A stretch of 64,000 nucleotides of DNA, from the NCBI RefSeq assembly GCF_002506585.1, contig NZ_DAXW01000009.1, positions 480,422-544,421 on the forward strand, in the 5' to 3' direction. A program made the position numbers and the translations under genes. Origin of the DNA: Methanoculleus sp. UBA430. GTDB taxonomy: Archaea > Halobacteriota > Methanomicrobia > Methanomicrobiales > Methanoculleaceae. Each line of letters starts with the position of its first letter. Within the stretch, counting starts at the first letter, position 1. Shown piece by piece: positions 32,724 through 41,960 of the stretch. The notes below the pieces were generated by a model, which was given only the letters and a program-made list of their open reading frames with translations, made no database searches and was not told where the DNA came from.

Positions 32724-33350
32724 CTACTGGACGTTCGCAAGACGGCTCTTGAGTTCATCGAGCGTGCAGTGCCGCACCTCCATCAGGGCGGAGACAATTG
32801 CGTCCGAAAAGACCAGTGCTGCGGTCTCAAAGAGGGTCCCCAGCGGGGCGAAGGATCCTGAGACCGATCGATACTGCCCGGTAAGCTGGCGGATCTCAAA
32901 GTCGTGCGGGATATCCGCATCCTTGAGGAGATCGTTCCCGATCTCAACGATGCAGTCGGCCATGCGGCCGATGTGCGAGTCCGGCGTCGACGTGACGAGA
33001 CAGATCTTCCCCCCGATCTCCCGGGCGGTCTCGCATGCATCCACGACGGACCGGGTCTCACCCGAGCCTGAGAAGGCTATAAGAACGTCTCCGCGCCCGA
33101 ACGCAGGCGTGATCGTCTCGCCGATGACGTAACTCTCAAACCCAAGGTGCATGAGGCGCTGGGCGAACGCCCGCGCGACGAGGCCGGAACGCCCGGCTCC
33201 GGCAAGGTAGATCCGTTTGGCGTAGAGAATCTCATCGAGAAGCTGACCTGCACTCTCCTGATCTATGGAACGTGCCGTCTCTTCGAGACGTGACGTCATC
33301 AGGAGCATGAGAGCTGCGATGTTGGGGCAGTCCGGTTGCATACCTGTCAC
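32724..33350 (-). CDS. hxlB: 6-phospho-3-hexuloisomerase
   Basis: SIS-domain sugar isomerase that interconverts hexulose-6-phosphate and fructose-6-phosphate in the ribulose-monophosphate route, used in archaea for pentose formation or formaldehyde handling. Family landmarks are GAGRSGLVARAFAQRLMHLG, a GETITPAFGRGDV region, AFSGSGET and VTSTPDSHIG. At 208 residues it is slightly long for PHI, mostly at the N-terminus. GGAGG precedes GTG 33350; ATG 33341 is an alternative. No hexulose-phosphate synthase gene is adjacent. Confidence 0.9.
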   Translation of the reverse strand: MTGMQPDCPNIAALMLLMTSRLEETARSIDQESAGQLLDEILYAKRIYLAGAGRSGLVARAFAQRLMHLGFESYVIGETITPAFGRGDVLIAFSGSGETRSVVDACETAREIGGKICLVTSTPDSHIGRMADCIVEIGNDLLKDADIPHDFEIRQLTGQYRSVSGSFAPLGTLFETAALVFSDAIVSALMEVRHCTLDELKSRLANVQ

Positions 33351-33474
33351 TAATCCTCCCTCGTTGAATCCACTGTACTACCCGGCACCACATAAAAGGA
33401 TACGAAACAGGAGGCCTCTCCGCCCGGATTTTCTCGGGGGACGAACCGGCCGCACCGGGAGAATGTAAAGACGG

Positions 33475-34347
33475 CTACCGCTCCACCGCGAGCCCGAGGA
33501 CCCCGGTCGCTCCCGAGAAGACATCGCGGGCAATCCCGGCAAGCCCCCGGGCCGCACACCACTCGTCGTAGACGGCGACCTCCCGGGAGAGGAGAGCCCC
33601 GACCCCCGGCGCGATGGCGGGCGCCATGGAGCCGGCGAGGGCGACCTTTGCGCCGGGGTTGATGAGCAGCATCGCGGCACATTCCATCGCAGCAAACATG
33701 GCCATCGTCTCTACCCGAAGTTCAGGAGGCATCGTATGGTTCACGCCCGCACGAAGGAAGGAGTCGTTTGCGGAGGACTCGCCCCGGTCGATACGGCGAA
33801 TGGCATCCACGTCGAGAGCGCCGTGCCGGGTGCCCGGCGCAAAGATGCAGGCATCGAACGCACCGGTGATCCGGCCGCCGGTCGAAAGAAGGGTGACGGT
33901 GTTCGAACTCGCGTCGCAGACCACGATATCCCCCCCCAGGTCGCGCGAGACCTCATACAGGATCCCGATCTTCTCGGGGCTCGCCTGGTGGGAGTAGGCC
34001 TTGAACCGCGAGTCGGTCGGCGATCCGCGGTGCAGCCCGGGGATCACCACGGCCGGAAGACCGCTTGCTCTGATCTCGTCGTAGACCCGGGTGCCGCCGC
34101 CGATGTGCTTGCCGGCGCCCTCCCGGGAGACGACCCCCCGGTTCTGGACCTTTCTGATATCGGTGATGGCCGAGATTCCGTCGCCCATCGAGTAGCAGAC
34201 GGCAATACCCTCGATCTCGTCGAGAGGAGAGAGGCGGCCGAGGTCGCCGGCCGAGAACTGCCTGGCCTCTTCACGGGATATCTTGAACTCCTCGTTTCCG
34301 GTGGAGAAGCGCATCGCGGTAGTGCCGTGGTCGATGCCGATAAACAT
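33475..34347 (-). CDS. Methanogenesis marker protein 12
   Basis: A 290-residue ASKHA-type protein found in methanogens. Landmarks are MFIGIDHGTTAMRFST at the start, a VCDASSNT segment and LLINPGAKVALAGSMAPA near the end. The function is not established, but the family is restricted to methanogens, which supports the taxonomic reading. I chose ATG 34347 with GAGGTACC upstream; the frame to 34422 adds unrelated residues. The DUF368 gene is 67 bases upstream on the same strand, so a short operon is possible. Confidence 0.88.
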   Translation of the reverse strand: MFIGIDHGTTAMRFSTGNEEFKISREEARQFSAGDLGRLSPLDEIEGIAVCYSMGDGISAITDIRKVQNRGVVSREGAGKHIGGGTRVYDEIRASGLPAVVIPGLHRGSPTDSRFKAYSHQASPEKIGILYEVSRDLGGDIVVCDASSNTVTLLSTGGRITGAFDACIFAPGTRHGALDVDAIRRIDRGESSANDSFLRAGVNHTMPPELRVETMAMFAAMECAAMLLINPGAKVALAGSMAPAIAPGVGALLSREVAVYDEWCAARGLAGIARDVFSGATGVLGLAVER

Positions 34348-34414
34348 GATAGGTACCTCGTTGCCCTCCGGGTGGAAGTAAGGTTTCGGATCGCCCCAAA
34401 AAAAGAGGCAAAAA

Positions 34415-35287
34415 TCAGGCACCGGTGCCCTGGTAGCGTCTCTTGAGATACTCCACCGCGCCGACGACGACGAGACCGGCTATGAAGAAGATCCAGCCGC
34501 CGGTCACCATATCCCCGGCCGCGGACCCCGTCTCCCAGAGCATCCGCGATGAGCCGAGCATCAGCCCGGTGAGCAGGGCAAGCATTGCCCCGTGGTAGGT
34601 CTCGAGAAGATACTTGAGGGCCTTTGTAAAGAGGAGGAGTCCTGTAACCCCACCGGCGATGTAGGCGACGATCTCGGGGAGGGAGAGGGCCCGGAGCGCC
34701 GCAAGCATGAACTCGTACTGGTTAAGGACCAGAGTTATGTAGGCCCCCGAGATCCCGGGGAGGATCATGGCACAGAGCGCCGCCATCCCGGTGAGGAAGA
34801 GGACCGGCAGGGAGTGACCGACATTAAAGTGCCCGAGACCCCCGAGGAGGTACCCGCCGCCGATCCCGACGGCGAGATAGGCGAGGGTGGCCGCATTCGG
34901 AGAGCGGATCTCAAGGAAGATAACGACCGCAGAGGCGATGATCAGACCGAGGAAGAAGGAGTAGGTCTCGACCGCGTGGTCGGTAAGGAGCAAGAGGATC
35001 ACCCCGGACATCACGAGGAAGGCGGTGCCGATCCCGGCAAGGAGGACGATGAGGAAGGGGAGATCTATTTTTTCAAGGTCTGCCCTGAGAGAGCCGAAGT
35101 CGCCCTTGAGGAGATGTTTCACCGAGGCCGGGTCAACGCTGCCGATGGCTCCGACCAGCCGCTCGTAGATCCCGGTGATGAGAGCGATCGTCCCCCCCGA
35201 GACGCCGGGAATGATGTCGCAGGCCCCCATAGCGAGACCGCGCAGGTAGATCCCGGCGTGTTCCCGCAGGTCCGGACGCGGACTCAT
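34415..35287 (-). CDS. DUF368 membrane protein (polyprenyl-phosphate transporter family)
   Basis: A 290-residue polytopic protein with about eight or nine membrane segments. The signature DIIPGVSGGTIALITGIYERL is near the N-terminus, and a second matching motif, ILPGISGAYITLVLNQYEFM, follows near the middle, as in DUF368. Bacterial members translocate undecaprenyl phosphate back across the membrane. In an archaeon the natural cargo would be dolichyl phosphate, which is inference. That would fit the glycan locus elsewhere in the window. Confidence 0.85.
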   Translation of the reverse strand: MSPRPDLREHAGIYLRGLAMGACDIIPGVSGGTIALITGIYERLVGAIGSVDPASVKHLLKGDFGSLRADLEKIDLPFLIVLLAGIGTAFLVMSGVILLLLTDHAVETYSFFLGLIIASAVVIFLEIRSPNAATLAYLAVGIGGGYLLGGLGHFNVGHSLPVLFLTGMAALCAMILPGISGAYITLVLNQYEFMLAALRALSLPEIVAYIAGGVTGLLLFTKALKYLLETYHGAMLALLTGLMLGSSRMLWETGSAAGDMVTGGWIFFIAGLVVVGAVEYLKRRYQGTGA

Positions 35288-35404
35288 GACCCAACTCTCC
35301 GGGTTCGCATGCGGGCTTCTTCATCGCTGTGGTTGATGGACGCCTGTATGCTGAAAGCGGCCGGAGGCCGATCAGCACCATCACGGATGCATACCGTTCT
35401 CAAT

Positions 35405-36625
35405 TCAACTGCTCCTTATCACTTCAGTATAGTGAACTACCCCGCGCCTCTCGGGCGGGGCTTCCTGCTTCATCAATAATACTTGCATCACATTTCTGTG
35501 ATGTAGCGGTATTACCTCTACAGGCTCAAAGGGCTGTTCCATCCCCACGCGGTGAATGTTCACCGCAGCATTATAATCTCGATCTGCAATAAATCCACAG
35601 TATGGACATTCGTGGATTCGATCAGAAAGTGTCTTTTTCACGATACTTCCACAGTTTGAACACATTTGAGAAGTATTCCGGGGATCGACTTTAATGATAT
35701 TCGTACCAGCACTTTCAGCCTTGTACATAAGATAAGAATAGAATCGACCCCATGAAGCATCATGAATACTCCGATGCAACCCTGTGGAATTACCTTTCTC
35801 TTTAAGTCGTTTGATATCTAAATCTTCAATACATACGGTCGCATACGTATCAACGTAGTATCGAGACAATTTGTGAAGAAAATCTTTCTTTTGATTCGTA
35901 ACATGCTCATACACCTTCGATAACTTACATTCCGCTTTCTTCCAGTTTTGCGAAAACTTCTGTTTCCGAGACACACTCCGATGTAATTTACGAATTTTCT
36001 TCAACGAATGTTCATAGAATCGAGGATTCTCAATTACAACACCATCGCTATCGATAGCGAATGAAGTTAATCCAACATCAATTCCAACCGAACGCCCATC
36101 GCGTTTCGATGTCAAAACCTTTTGTTCAGTTTGAATAACTACGTACCATTTATCACGAGATCGTGTGATCAAAACTCCTTTTACGGTTCCCGAATATGGT
36201 CGATACATATCGAATGGAATCGTACCGATCTTCGAGAATGTAACCGTACCGTGTTCTCTATCGATCTTGAATCCTGATTGGTTGTAGTTAATCGTCCGAT
36301 ATCGAAACGTACTCTTGAACCGAAGTTTACCGATCTTTCGTCCGCGTTTCTTCATTTGAGAAAGAGCACGGATGTTACTCCAAAGTGTATAATTTACCAT
36401 TTGAAGTGTTTTCGAATACACTTCATTCAGACGTGGATTCTCTTTCTTCAATGTAACAATCCGGGCTTGTAAATTTTGCATTGTTGGAGATATTCCATTT
36501 CCCCGTGATGTATTACACTCTTCAAGAAGTTTGTTGTAAAGCCACCTACAAGTATCAAGAGCGTTGTTGAGTCGTAATTCTACGACATCATTTGGATATG
36601 CCCGATACTTGTAGGAGGCGATCAT
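35405..36625 (-). CDS. tnpB: TnpB, RNA-guided nuclease of an IS200/IS605 element
   Basis: A 406-residue OrfB/TnpB. The RuvC set is visible: SVGIDVGLTSFAID (first Asp), CIEDLDIKRL (Glu) and IADRDYNAAVNI (last Asp), so catalysis looks possible. A zinc ribbon of the form CSNCG...CPYCG sits before the last motif. It follows tnpA with no gap. The C-terminus continues past the end hairpin (QEAPPERRGVV, then YTEVIRSS). Base composition is clearly AT-richer than the flanks, suggesting transfer. The guide (omega) RNA is expected to overlap the tnpB 3' end and right end. It looks intact. Confidence 0.92.
   Translation of the reverse strand: MIASYKYRAYPNDVVELRLNNALDTCRWLYNKLLEECNTSRGNGISPTMQNLQARIVTLKKENPRLNEVYSKTLQMVNYTLWSNIRALSQMKKRGRKIGKLRFKSTFRYRTINYNQSGFKIDREHGTVTFSKIGTIPFDMYRPYSGTVKGVLITRSRDKWYVVIQTEQKVLTSKRDGRSVGIDVGLTSFAIDSDGVVIENPRFYEHSLKKIRKLHRSVSRKQKFSQNWKKAECKLSKVYEHVTNQKKDFLHKLSRYYVDTYATVCIEDLDIKRLKEKGNSTGLHRSIHDASWGRFYSYLMYKAESAGTNIIKVDPRNTSQMCSNCGSIVKKTLSDRIHECPYCGFIADRDYNAAVNIHRVGMEQPFEPVEVIPLHHRNVMQVLLMKQEAPPERRGVVHYTEVIRSS
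35440..35460 (-). repeat. IS right-end hairpin
   Basis: CCCCGC (35440-35445) pairs with GCGGGG (35455-35460), extended by GCC/GGG contacts. It is flanked by AACTAC and CTTCCTG, the same context as the hairpin at 47956. This position is where an omega RNA 3' scaffold would lie. Confidence 0.6.
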
Positions 36626-37033
36626 TTATTTCTCCGTTTGGGATTCCACATACTCTTTTAAGACATCAAGACTAACTTGTCCCGATGTTGCAAGGAAATA
36701 CGATGAAGACCAGAATGAATCTCCCCATAGTAGATTCTTTGTTTCCGGGAACTCTTGTCGTAATCTCCGTGAAGATACTCCTTTTATGACATTGACCGCA
36801 TTAACGAGATTGGTTTTTGGAGTTGCTTTGAAGAGAAGATGATAATGATCTTCTGCGGGTTCTTGTGCAACCACATCAATACCCAATTCGGTTGACAAAT
36901 CCCATACAATCTCTTTTAGACGTTCTCGAATATCATCGGAATACAACGCTTTCCGGCGATACTTCACTACTATCACCAAGTGATAATAGAGTGCGAAGAC
37001 CGAATGCGCAGATTTATCAAGTTTATACTTCAT
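36626..37033 (-). CDS. tnpA: TnpA, Y1 HUH transposase
   Basis: A 135-residue IS200-type transposase that cuts single-stranded DNA. The HUH motif is present as DHYHLLFKATP, and the probable nucleophile is Tyr128 (LKEYVESQ). The length is standard. The start follows an AT-rich region at 37040-37060 (TATATAATATTA). It lies one base from tnpB, so one transcript is likely. Confidence 0.9.
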   Translation of the reverse strand: MKYKLDKSAHSVFALYYHLVIVVKYRRKALYSDDIRERLKEIVWDLSTELGIDVVAQEPAEDHYHLLFKATPKTNLVNAVNVIKGVSSRRLRQEFPETKNLLWGDSFWSSSYFLATSGQVSLDVLKEYVESQTEK

Positions 37034-37106
37034 ATTGGGTATATAATATTATTACACCCAAAAAGTAGATATACTTATCGTAATGACGAAGGGGCTCCGC
37101 TTTCAT

Positions 37107-37126
37107 CCCCGGCCTAAAGACCGGGG
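37107..37126 (-). repeat. IS left-end hairpin
   Basis: CCCCGG (37107-37112) pairs with CCGGGG (37121-37126). It lies upstream of tnpA, as expected for the left-end palindrome of IS200/IS605 elements. Confidence 0.5.
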
Positions 37127-37423
37127 ACTTCTCGCTTCGCCCCTTCAACCCCACAAGTTAAAAGCATTCGTAAAAAACATGCCCCTACGCGGACTGTCCG
37201 GTCGTAGAATGGCCCCTGCACGAGTATTGATCTTTCCTATACTCCAGGGAGTCCCGGTTCTTTTTATCCTGCACGTATTCACCGTCCCGGTTGCCCGTCC
37301 ATCCTGCTCCATCTCGCGGCAGCCGACCCCTGGCTCGTCCTCACCGTTCCGACCGTACGACCGATCGCCGATGGGCAAGACCGTCCATCCAGTAACCCTA
37401 TAGCGTGGGAGGGAGATTACACT
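37127..37423. other. Spacer between IS and epimerase gene
   Basis: Gene-less and GC-rich. The site GGGAGGGAGA just before 37424 is the ribosome binding site of the epimerase gene. I see no other feature. Confidence 0.4.
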
Positions 37424-38356
37424 ATGATGTTCTGTATCGTAACGGGCGGTGCCGGCTTCATCGGTTCGCACGTCGTCGATGCCCTGGTCGCGGCGGGAGA
37501 CGACGTGCTGGTCATCGATGACTGCAGCGCGGGCACCGAGAGGAATCTCGCACGGCATGCGGCGGGCGGGCAGGTCACGTTCGTCAGGCAGAACCTGCTC
37601 GACGACGGCTGGCAGGAGCACTTCGCGGGGGCCGACCGGGTCTATCACATCGCCGCAGACCCCGATGTCCGGCAGAGCGCCGTGACCCCGGACTCCCAGA
37701 TCAGAAACAATATCATGGCCACGCACCGAGTGCTCGAGGCGATGCGGGCGTACGGCGTGCCGGAACTGGTCTTCACCTCGACCTCGACCATCTACGGCGA
37801 TGCCGCCGTCATCCCGACGCCGGAGACCTATACCCCGCTTGAGCCGATATCCGTCTATGGTGCGACGAAACTCGCCTGTGAGGCGCTGATATCGTCGTAC
37901 TGCCACTCGTTTGGCATGACGGCATGGGTCTACCGATTTGCAAACATCATCGGCGAGAGGAGCGGCCACGGCGTCATCTCCGACTTCATCCGGAAGCTCC
38001 GCGAGAACCCGCGGGAACTCGAGATCCTCGGCGACGGCAGGCAGACGAAGTCCTACCTGGAGGTCGGAGGGTGCGTCCGGGCCGTGCAGTTCGGGATCGA
38101 ACACTCGCACGACACGGTGAACACCTTCAACATCGGTTCCGAGGACTGGATCGACGTTGTCAGGATCGCCGATATCGTCACGGAAGAGATGGGGCTTTCC
38201 GGCGTCCGCTACCGGTTCACCGGCGGCGCACGCGGCTGGGTCGGGGATGTGCCCAGAATGCAGCTCTCGGTCGAGAGACTCAAGAGTCTCGGCTGGCGGT
38301 GTCCTACCACGTCGGAAGAGAGCGTGCGCACGGCGGTCCGCGCCATGCTCGGATAA
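37424..38356 (+). CDS. NAD-dependent sugar-nucleotide epimerase/dehydratase
   Basis: A 310-residue extended SDR enzyme. It has the dinucleotide-binding motif TGGAGFIGSH and the catalytic VYGATK (YxxxK) with FTSTSTIYGD upstream. This fits the UDP-glucose 4-epimerase group. GGGAGGGAGA precedes a double ATG at 37424. It probably makes a sugar donor for surface glycans, but the substrate cannot be fixed from sequence. It stands alone, before apgM. Confidence 0.88.
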   Translation: MMFCIVTGGAGFIGSHVVDALVAAGDDVLVIDDCSAGTERNLARHAAGGQVTFVRQNLLDDGWQEHFAGADRVYHIAADPDVRQSAVTPDSQIRNNIMATHRVLEAMRAYGVPELVFTSTSTIYGDAAVIPTPETYTPLEPISVYGATKLACEALISSYCHSFGMTAWVYRFANIIGERSGHGVISDFIRKLRENPRELEILGDGRQTKSYLEVGGCVRAVQFGIEHSHDTVNTFNIGSEDWIDVVRIADIVTEEMGLSGVRYRFTGGARGWVGDVPRMQLSVERLKSLGWRCPTTSEESVRTAVRAMLG

Positions 38357-38430
38357 CGGGGACGCGGCACCCCCTCCAATAGCGACCGGGTCAGGGTTTC
38401 AGGCACTATCTGGATTGCACAAGGGTTTAC

Positions 38431-39585
38431 ATGAAATACATCATTGTTCTCGGAGACGGCATGGCGGACGAGCCGCTTGCCGAACTGGGGGGCAGGACAC
38501 CCCTCGAATATGCAGAAAAACCGAATATGGACAGGATCGCCCGGGAGGGCCGGTGCGGGATGCTCAGGACCGTCCCGGAGGGATTTGAGCCGGGGAGTGA
38601 TATCGCGAACCTCTCCATCCTGGGCTACGACCCCCACACCGCCTATACCGGGAGAGGGCCGCTCGAGGCGGCAAGCATGGGCATCACCCTCCGCGACGGC
38701 GAGATGGCCTACCGGTGCAACCTGGTCACGATCCGGGACGGGGTCATGGAGGACTTCAACGCCGGGCACATCTCCAGCGCCGAAGGCGCCGAACTCCTCC
38801 GCGATCTGGACGCCGCGCTCGGGGACGTCCGGGTCTATCCCGGGGTCAGTTACCGGAACCTGATGGTCGTGGCCGGGGCAGACGGTGCCCTGACCACCCC
38901 TCCCCACGATATCGTCGGTCAACCGGTCACCGGCTACCTCCCGCGCGGAGACGATGCCGGCATCCTCCTCGACTGCATGGAACGGTCCCGGGAAGTCTTT
39001 GCCGACCACCCGGTCAACCGGCGCCGCCTGCAGGAGGGAAAGGCCCCGGCCACCGACGTCTGGCCGTGGAGCGGCGGGAGAAGGCCGTTCCTTGCGCCCT
39101 TCCGCGAGAAGTACGGCCTTGCCGGCGCCGTGATCTCCGCAGTCGATCTCCTGAGCGGCATCGCCCGCCTCGCCGGGATGGAGGTGATCCGCGTCCCGGG
39201 CGCAACCGGGTTCCTCGACACCGACTACGAGGCGAAGGCCCGGTACGCGGTCGATGCCCTTGACCGCCTCGACTTCGTCTACATGCACGTCGAGGCCCCT
39301 GACGAAGCCGGACACATGGGAAGCGTGGAGGAGAAGGTGCGGGCGATCGAGCGGCTCGACGAGGCGGTCGGGATTATCCTGGACCGGCCGGAGACGATTG
39401 TTGCGGTCCTCCCCGATCACCCGACACCGATACGGATTAAGACTCACACCGCGGACCCAATACCGTTTGCGGTACTCGGGAAGGGGAAGGATGGTGTTGT
39501 CGCGTTCTCCGAGCGCGAGGCGGCGAAGGGATCGTTGGGGCTCATGCAGGCGCCGGACCTCCTCACCCTGCTCTTTTCACGGTAA
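38431..39585 (+). CDS. apgM: 2,3-bisphosphoglycerate-independent phosphoglycerate mutase, archaeal type
   Basis: A 384-residue alkaline-phosphatase superfamily enzyme interconverting 3- and 2-phosphoglycerate in glycolysis and gluconeogenesis. Landmarks are LGDGMADEPLAELGG, the serine loop FEPGSDIANLSILGYDP, and late metal motifs HVEAPDEAGHMG and VLPDHPTP. The length fits archaeal apgM. A related group in bacteria was proposed as homoserine kinase, a less likely alternative. The methanopterin gene follows 73 bases downstream. Confidence 0.88.
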   Translation: MKYIIVLGDGMADEPLAELGGRTPLEYAEKPNMDRIAREGRCGMLRTVPEGFEPGSDIANLSILGYDPHTAYTGRGPLEAASMGITLRDGEMAYRCNLVTIRDGVMEDFNAGHISSAEGAELLRDLDAALGDVRVYPGVSYRNLMVVAGADGALTTPPHDIVGQPVTGYLPRGDDAGILLDCMERSREVFADHPVNRRRLQEGKAPATDVWPWSGGRRPFLAPFREKYGLAGAVISAVDLLSGIARLAGMEVIRVPGATGFLDTDYEAKARYAVDALDRLDFVYMHVEAPDEAGHMGSVEEKVRAIERLDEAVGIILDRPETIVAVLPDHPTPIRIKTHTADPIPFAVLGKGKDGVVAFSEREAAKGSLGLMQAPDLLTLLFSR

Positions 39586-39658
39586 ATCGGGCCGGGAACG
39601 GGGCGGCATTCTCCGGCACCACCTTTTTGTAGTCCCTGTACACATCACGTACTCAGGT

Positions 39659-41206
39659 ATGAAACCCCTGACGGCAGACAGAATCGGCGAGAGGATACGG
39701 GAGATCGAACAACGTATAGGAAGGCTCTCCCCGATGCAGAAAGTCCTCATCGGGACGGACGGATCAGTGACAAACCTCCTCGAGATGGCGACCGGTCACT
39801 CCGTCACCATCACCACCCGTCTTCAGGAGGTCATCGGCGCCGACCCGAAGATCGCGGCGGCACTTAATATCGAGCCGGGCGACGAGGTCAACTACCGTGT
39901 CGTGGAGTTAAAGGACAGCGTTACGGGAGAGACCCTCATCTACGCGGTCTCCTGCACCCCGCTCCGGCGGCTTGCCCCGGAGTTCAGGCAGGACCTCATG
40001 CGGGCGGATATCCCCATCGGCAGGATCCTCTCCCGCCACCGGATAGAGTCGCGCCGGGAGATCACGGACGCCCGCGTCGTCCCGGCCGGTACGGACCTGG
40101 CGCGGACGTTCAATGTCCATCGGTGCGAATCGATGCTCTCCAGGAAATACCGGATCATCCACCGCGAAGAACCGCTGATAGCGATTGAGGAGATCTTCCC
40201 CTGCACGGCGTTTGCGGACGAGATCCGGGTGCTGGTCGATGCCCCATCCCGGATCCACATCACCCTGCTCGATATGAACGGTGCCTCGGGGAGGGTGGAT
40301 GGCGGGGTCGGGGTCACCCTCGACGAGCCAGGGTGCGTGCTCGATGCACGGAAGAGCACGGATATCGACGTGCGCGGCGGCGATGAGACGGCCCGCCACA
40401 GGGTTGCCGGGGCCGCCCGGGCGGTGAGGGAAGGACTCGCGCTCCCGGGCGGCGCGGAGTTCACGCTGCACGCCTCCGCCAGGCAGCACGCCGGGCTCGG
40501 GAGCGGGACACAGGTTGCGCTTGCCGCGGCCGCCGCCCTCTGCCGGCTCTACGACCGGAACGTCCCGGCATTCGACCTTGCGCGGATCGTCGGGCGCGGC
40601 GGGACCTCCGGGATCGGCACGGCGGCGTTCGAGCAGGGCGGGTTCATCCTGGACGGCGGGCACCGGTTCGGCTCTATTGGGGGCAAGCAGGAGTTCCGTC
40701 CCTCGGCGGCATCACGGGGTATCGCACCGCCGCCGGTCCTCGCCCGGCACCGGTTCCCGGAAGACTGGCGCATCCTGCTGGTGACGCCGGAGGTCGGTGC
40801 GGGGGCGCACGGGGGAAGGGAGGTCGATATCTTCCGCACGCACTGCCCGGTGCCGCTCGAGGAGGTGCGGGAACTCTGCCACGAGGTGCTCATGCGGATG
40901 ATCCCGGGGCTTGTCGAGCACGATCTCGACCTCTTTGGCTCGGCGGTCAATAGGACACAGGCCCTGGGATTCAAGAAAGTCGAGGTAGCCATGCAGCACC
41001 CGGTCGTCTCCTCGCTCCTCGAGGCGATGGTGCAGGCCGGCGCTGCCGGGGCGGGCCTGAGTTCGTTCGGACCGACGGTCTACGCCGTAGGGGATACGGA
41101 CATGCAGGATGCGGCAGGGGCGGCGACGGAGGTGCTCGGGGATGGCGGGGGGTCGGTGATACTTACGAAGGCGAGAAACTGCGGGGCGAATGTGCGGGCC
41201 GGGTGA
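39659..41206 (+). CDS. Fusion: chorismate-lyase-like domain (DUF98) + beta-RFAP synthase
   Basis: A 515-residue protein. Residues about 1-185 resemble the DUF98 chorismate-lyase-like family (VLIGTDGSVTNLLE, then EPGDEVNYRVVELKD), which makes 4-hydroxybenzoate. From about 195 it resembles beta-ribofuranosylaminobenzene-5'-phosphate synthase, a GHMP-type enzyme of methanopterin synthesis (ASARQHAGLGSGTQVALAAA, then GRGGTSGIGTAAFEQGGFI). The two activities would catalyse consecutive steps, so a fusion makes sense. The frame is open further upstream (39254) but overlaps apgM; ATG 39659 is the natural start. The stop at 41206 is followed by a gene-poor stretch. Confidence 0.87.
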   Translation: MKPLTADRIGERIREIEQRIGRLSPMQKVLIGTDGSVTNLLEMATGHSVTITTRLQEVIGADPKIAAALNIEPGDEVNYRVVELKDSVTGETLIYAVSCTPLRRLAPEFRQDLMRADIPIGRILSRHRIESRREITDARVVPAGTDLARTFNVHRCESMLSRKYRIIHREEPLIAIEEIFPCTAFADEIRVLVDAPSRIHITLLDMNGASGRVDGGVGVTLDEPGCVLDARKSTDIDVRGGDETARHRVAGAARAVREGLALPGGAEFTLHASARQHAGLGSGTQVALAAAAALCRLYDRNVPAFDLARIVGRGGTSGIGTAAFEQGGFILDGGHRFGSIGGKQEFRPSAASRGIAPPPVLARHRFPEDWRILLVTPEVGAGAHGGREVDIFRTHCPVPLEEVRELCHEVLMRMIPGLVEHDLDLFGSAVNRTQALGFKKVEVAMQHPVVSSLLEAMVQAGAAGAGLSSFGPTVYAVGDTDMQDAAGAATEVLGDGGGSVILTKARNCGANVRAG

Positions 41207-41630
41207 GAACCCATAGTGAATGTAGCGGTGATTCTGTCCCTCGTCAGGTAATTGATAGCATCTGCGCCAACCCTCATGCGCGTATCAAATTACAACCATT
41301 TAATCATCAACTCCCGGCTGCAATTCAGGAGAGTTGACGAGAGGCTGCGTTCGCATGGAATGGCTCCAAATTGTTGTGTCCAGTGAGCTGCCACGCCACA
41401 GTGCTGGGCGTACCTCTTTGTTAATGGATTCTGCGACCTGCAAACAGAGAACCGTCGATGGTTGCACGCTCTCGATCCAGAGAGCATGCACACCTCCCGG
41501 AGGCCACAGCACCCGAAATTGAATAGCACACCTGCACCTCACGAGGACACCACACTCTTTTTGCGGTAACGTGGCTGGGAACGTGCAGGAAGTTGTCGTC
41601 TTTATCTTTCAGGATCATGGGCCGAGGAGC

Positions 41631-41650
41631 CCCCCGACTTGAGTCGGGGG
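41631..41650 (+). repeat. IS605-type palindrome, first copy
   Basis: CCCCCGACT, two bases, then AGTCGGGGG: a perfect palindrome matching the one at 41934 except for one loop base. Confidence 0.6.
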
Positions 41651-41705
41651 AGGAATCGGCCCCCCGCATATCCCGATACACTTTCACCCCGCAGGGACGC
41701 CCATT

Positions 41706-41960
41706 ATGTCGGATGAGCACGAAGAGAGATCTGGTTGCGCCGCAGAAGGCACGAAGCAGGAACCCTCTCCTGTGGATTACCGTTCCATGCGATTGGCGCA
41801 AACGACACCACAGTGCAGCGATCTTGCTGCCAGGGCCGCCGTCAACCGGCCTATTGCGGTCCGCTCCCCCGACGCCGGGGGAGAGGTGGAATCGCAAGCC
41901 TACAAAGAGCATGATGCCACCCACGGCAGCATGCCCCCGACTTCAGTCGGGGGTAGTTGA
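41706..41960 (+). pseudogene. Probable decayed TnpB tail
   Basis: The plus frame ends MPPTSVGGS and its stop, encoded by the palindrome at 41934. C-terminal peptides of this kind, read through an end hairpin, are typical of IS605-family tnpB genes. Upstream sequence has no RuvC motifs, so it is at most a fragment. Confidence is limited by lack of an alignment. Confidence 0.4.
41934..41953 (+). repeat. IS605-type palindrome, second copy
   Basis: CCCCCGACT, two bases, then AGTCGGGGG, followed by TAGTTGAC, the same context (in reverse) as AACTAC next to the intact IS hairpin. It is 303 bases from the first copy. Confidence 0.6.

Larger units (their letters stand above)
35430..37130 (-). mobile_element. 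IS200/IS605-type insertion sequence (tnpA + tnpB)
   Basis: The unit runs from the right-end hairpin at 35440 to the left-end hairpin at 37107 and includes both transposon genes. The exact ends are uncertain. No target duplication is expected for this family. It sits between the DUF368 gene and the sugar-nucleotide epimerase. Confidence 0.8.

Noticed and set aside
39254..39658. N-terminal extension of the methanopterin fusion
   Set aside because: It runs through apgM in another frame; the family begins at ATG 39659.
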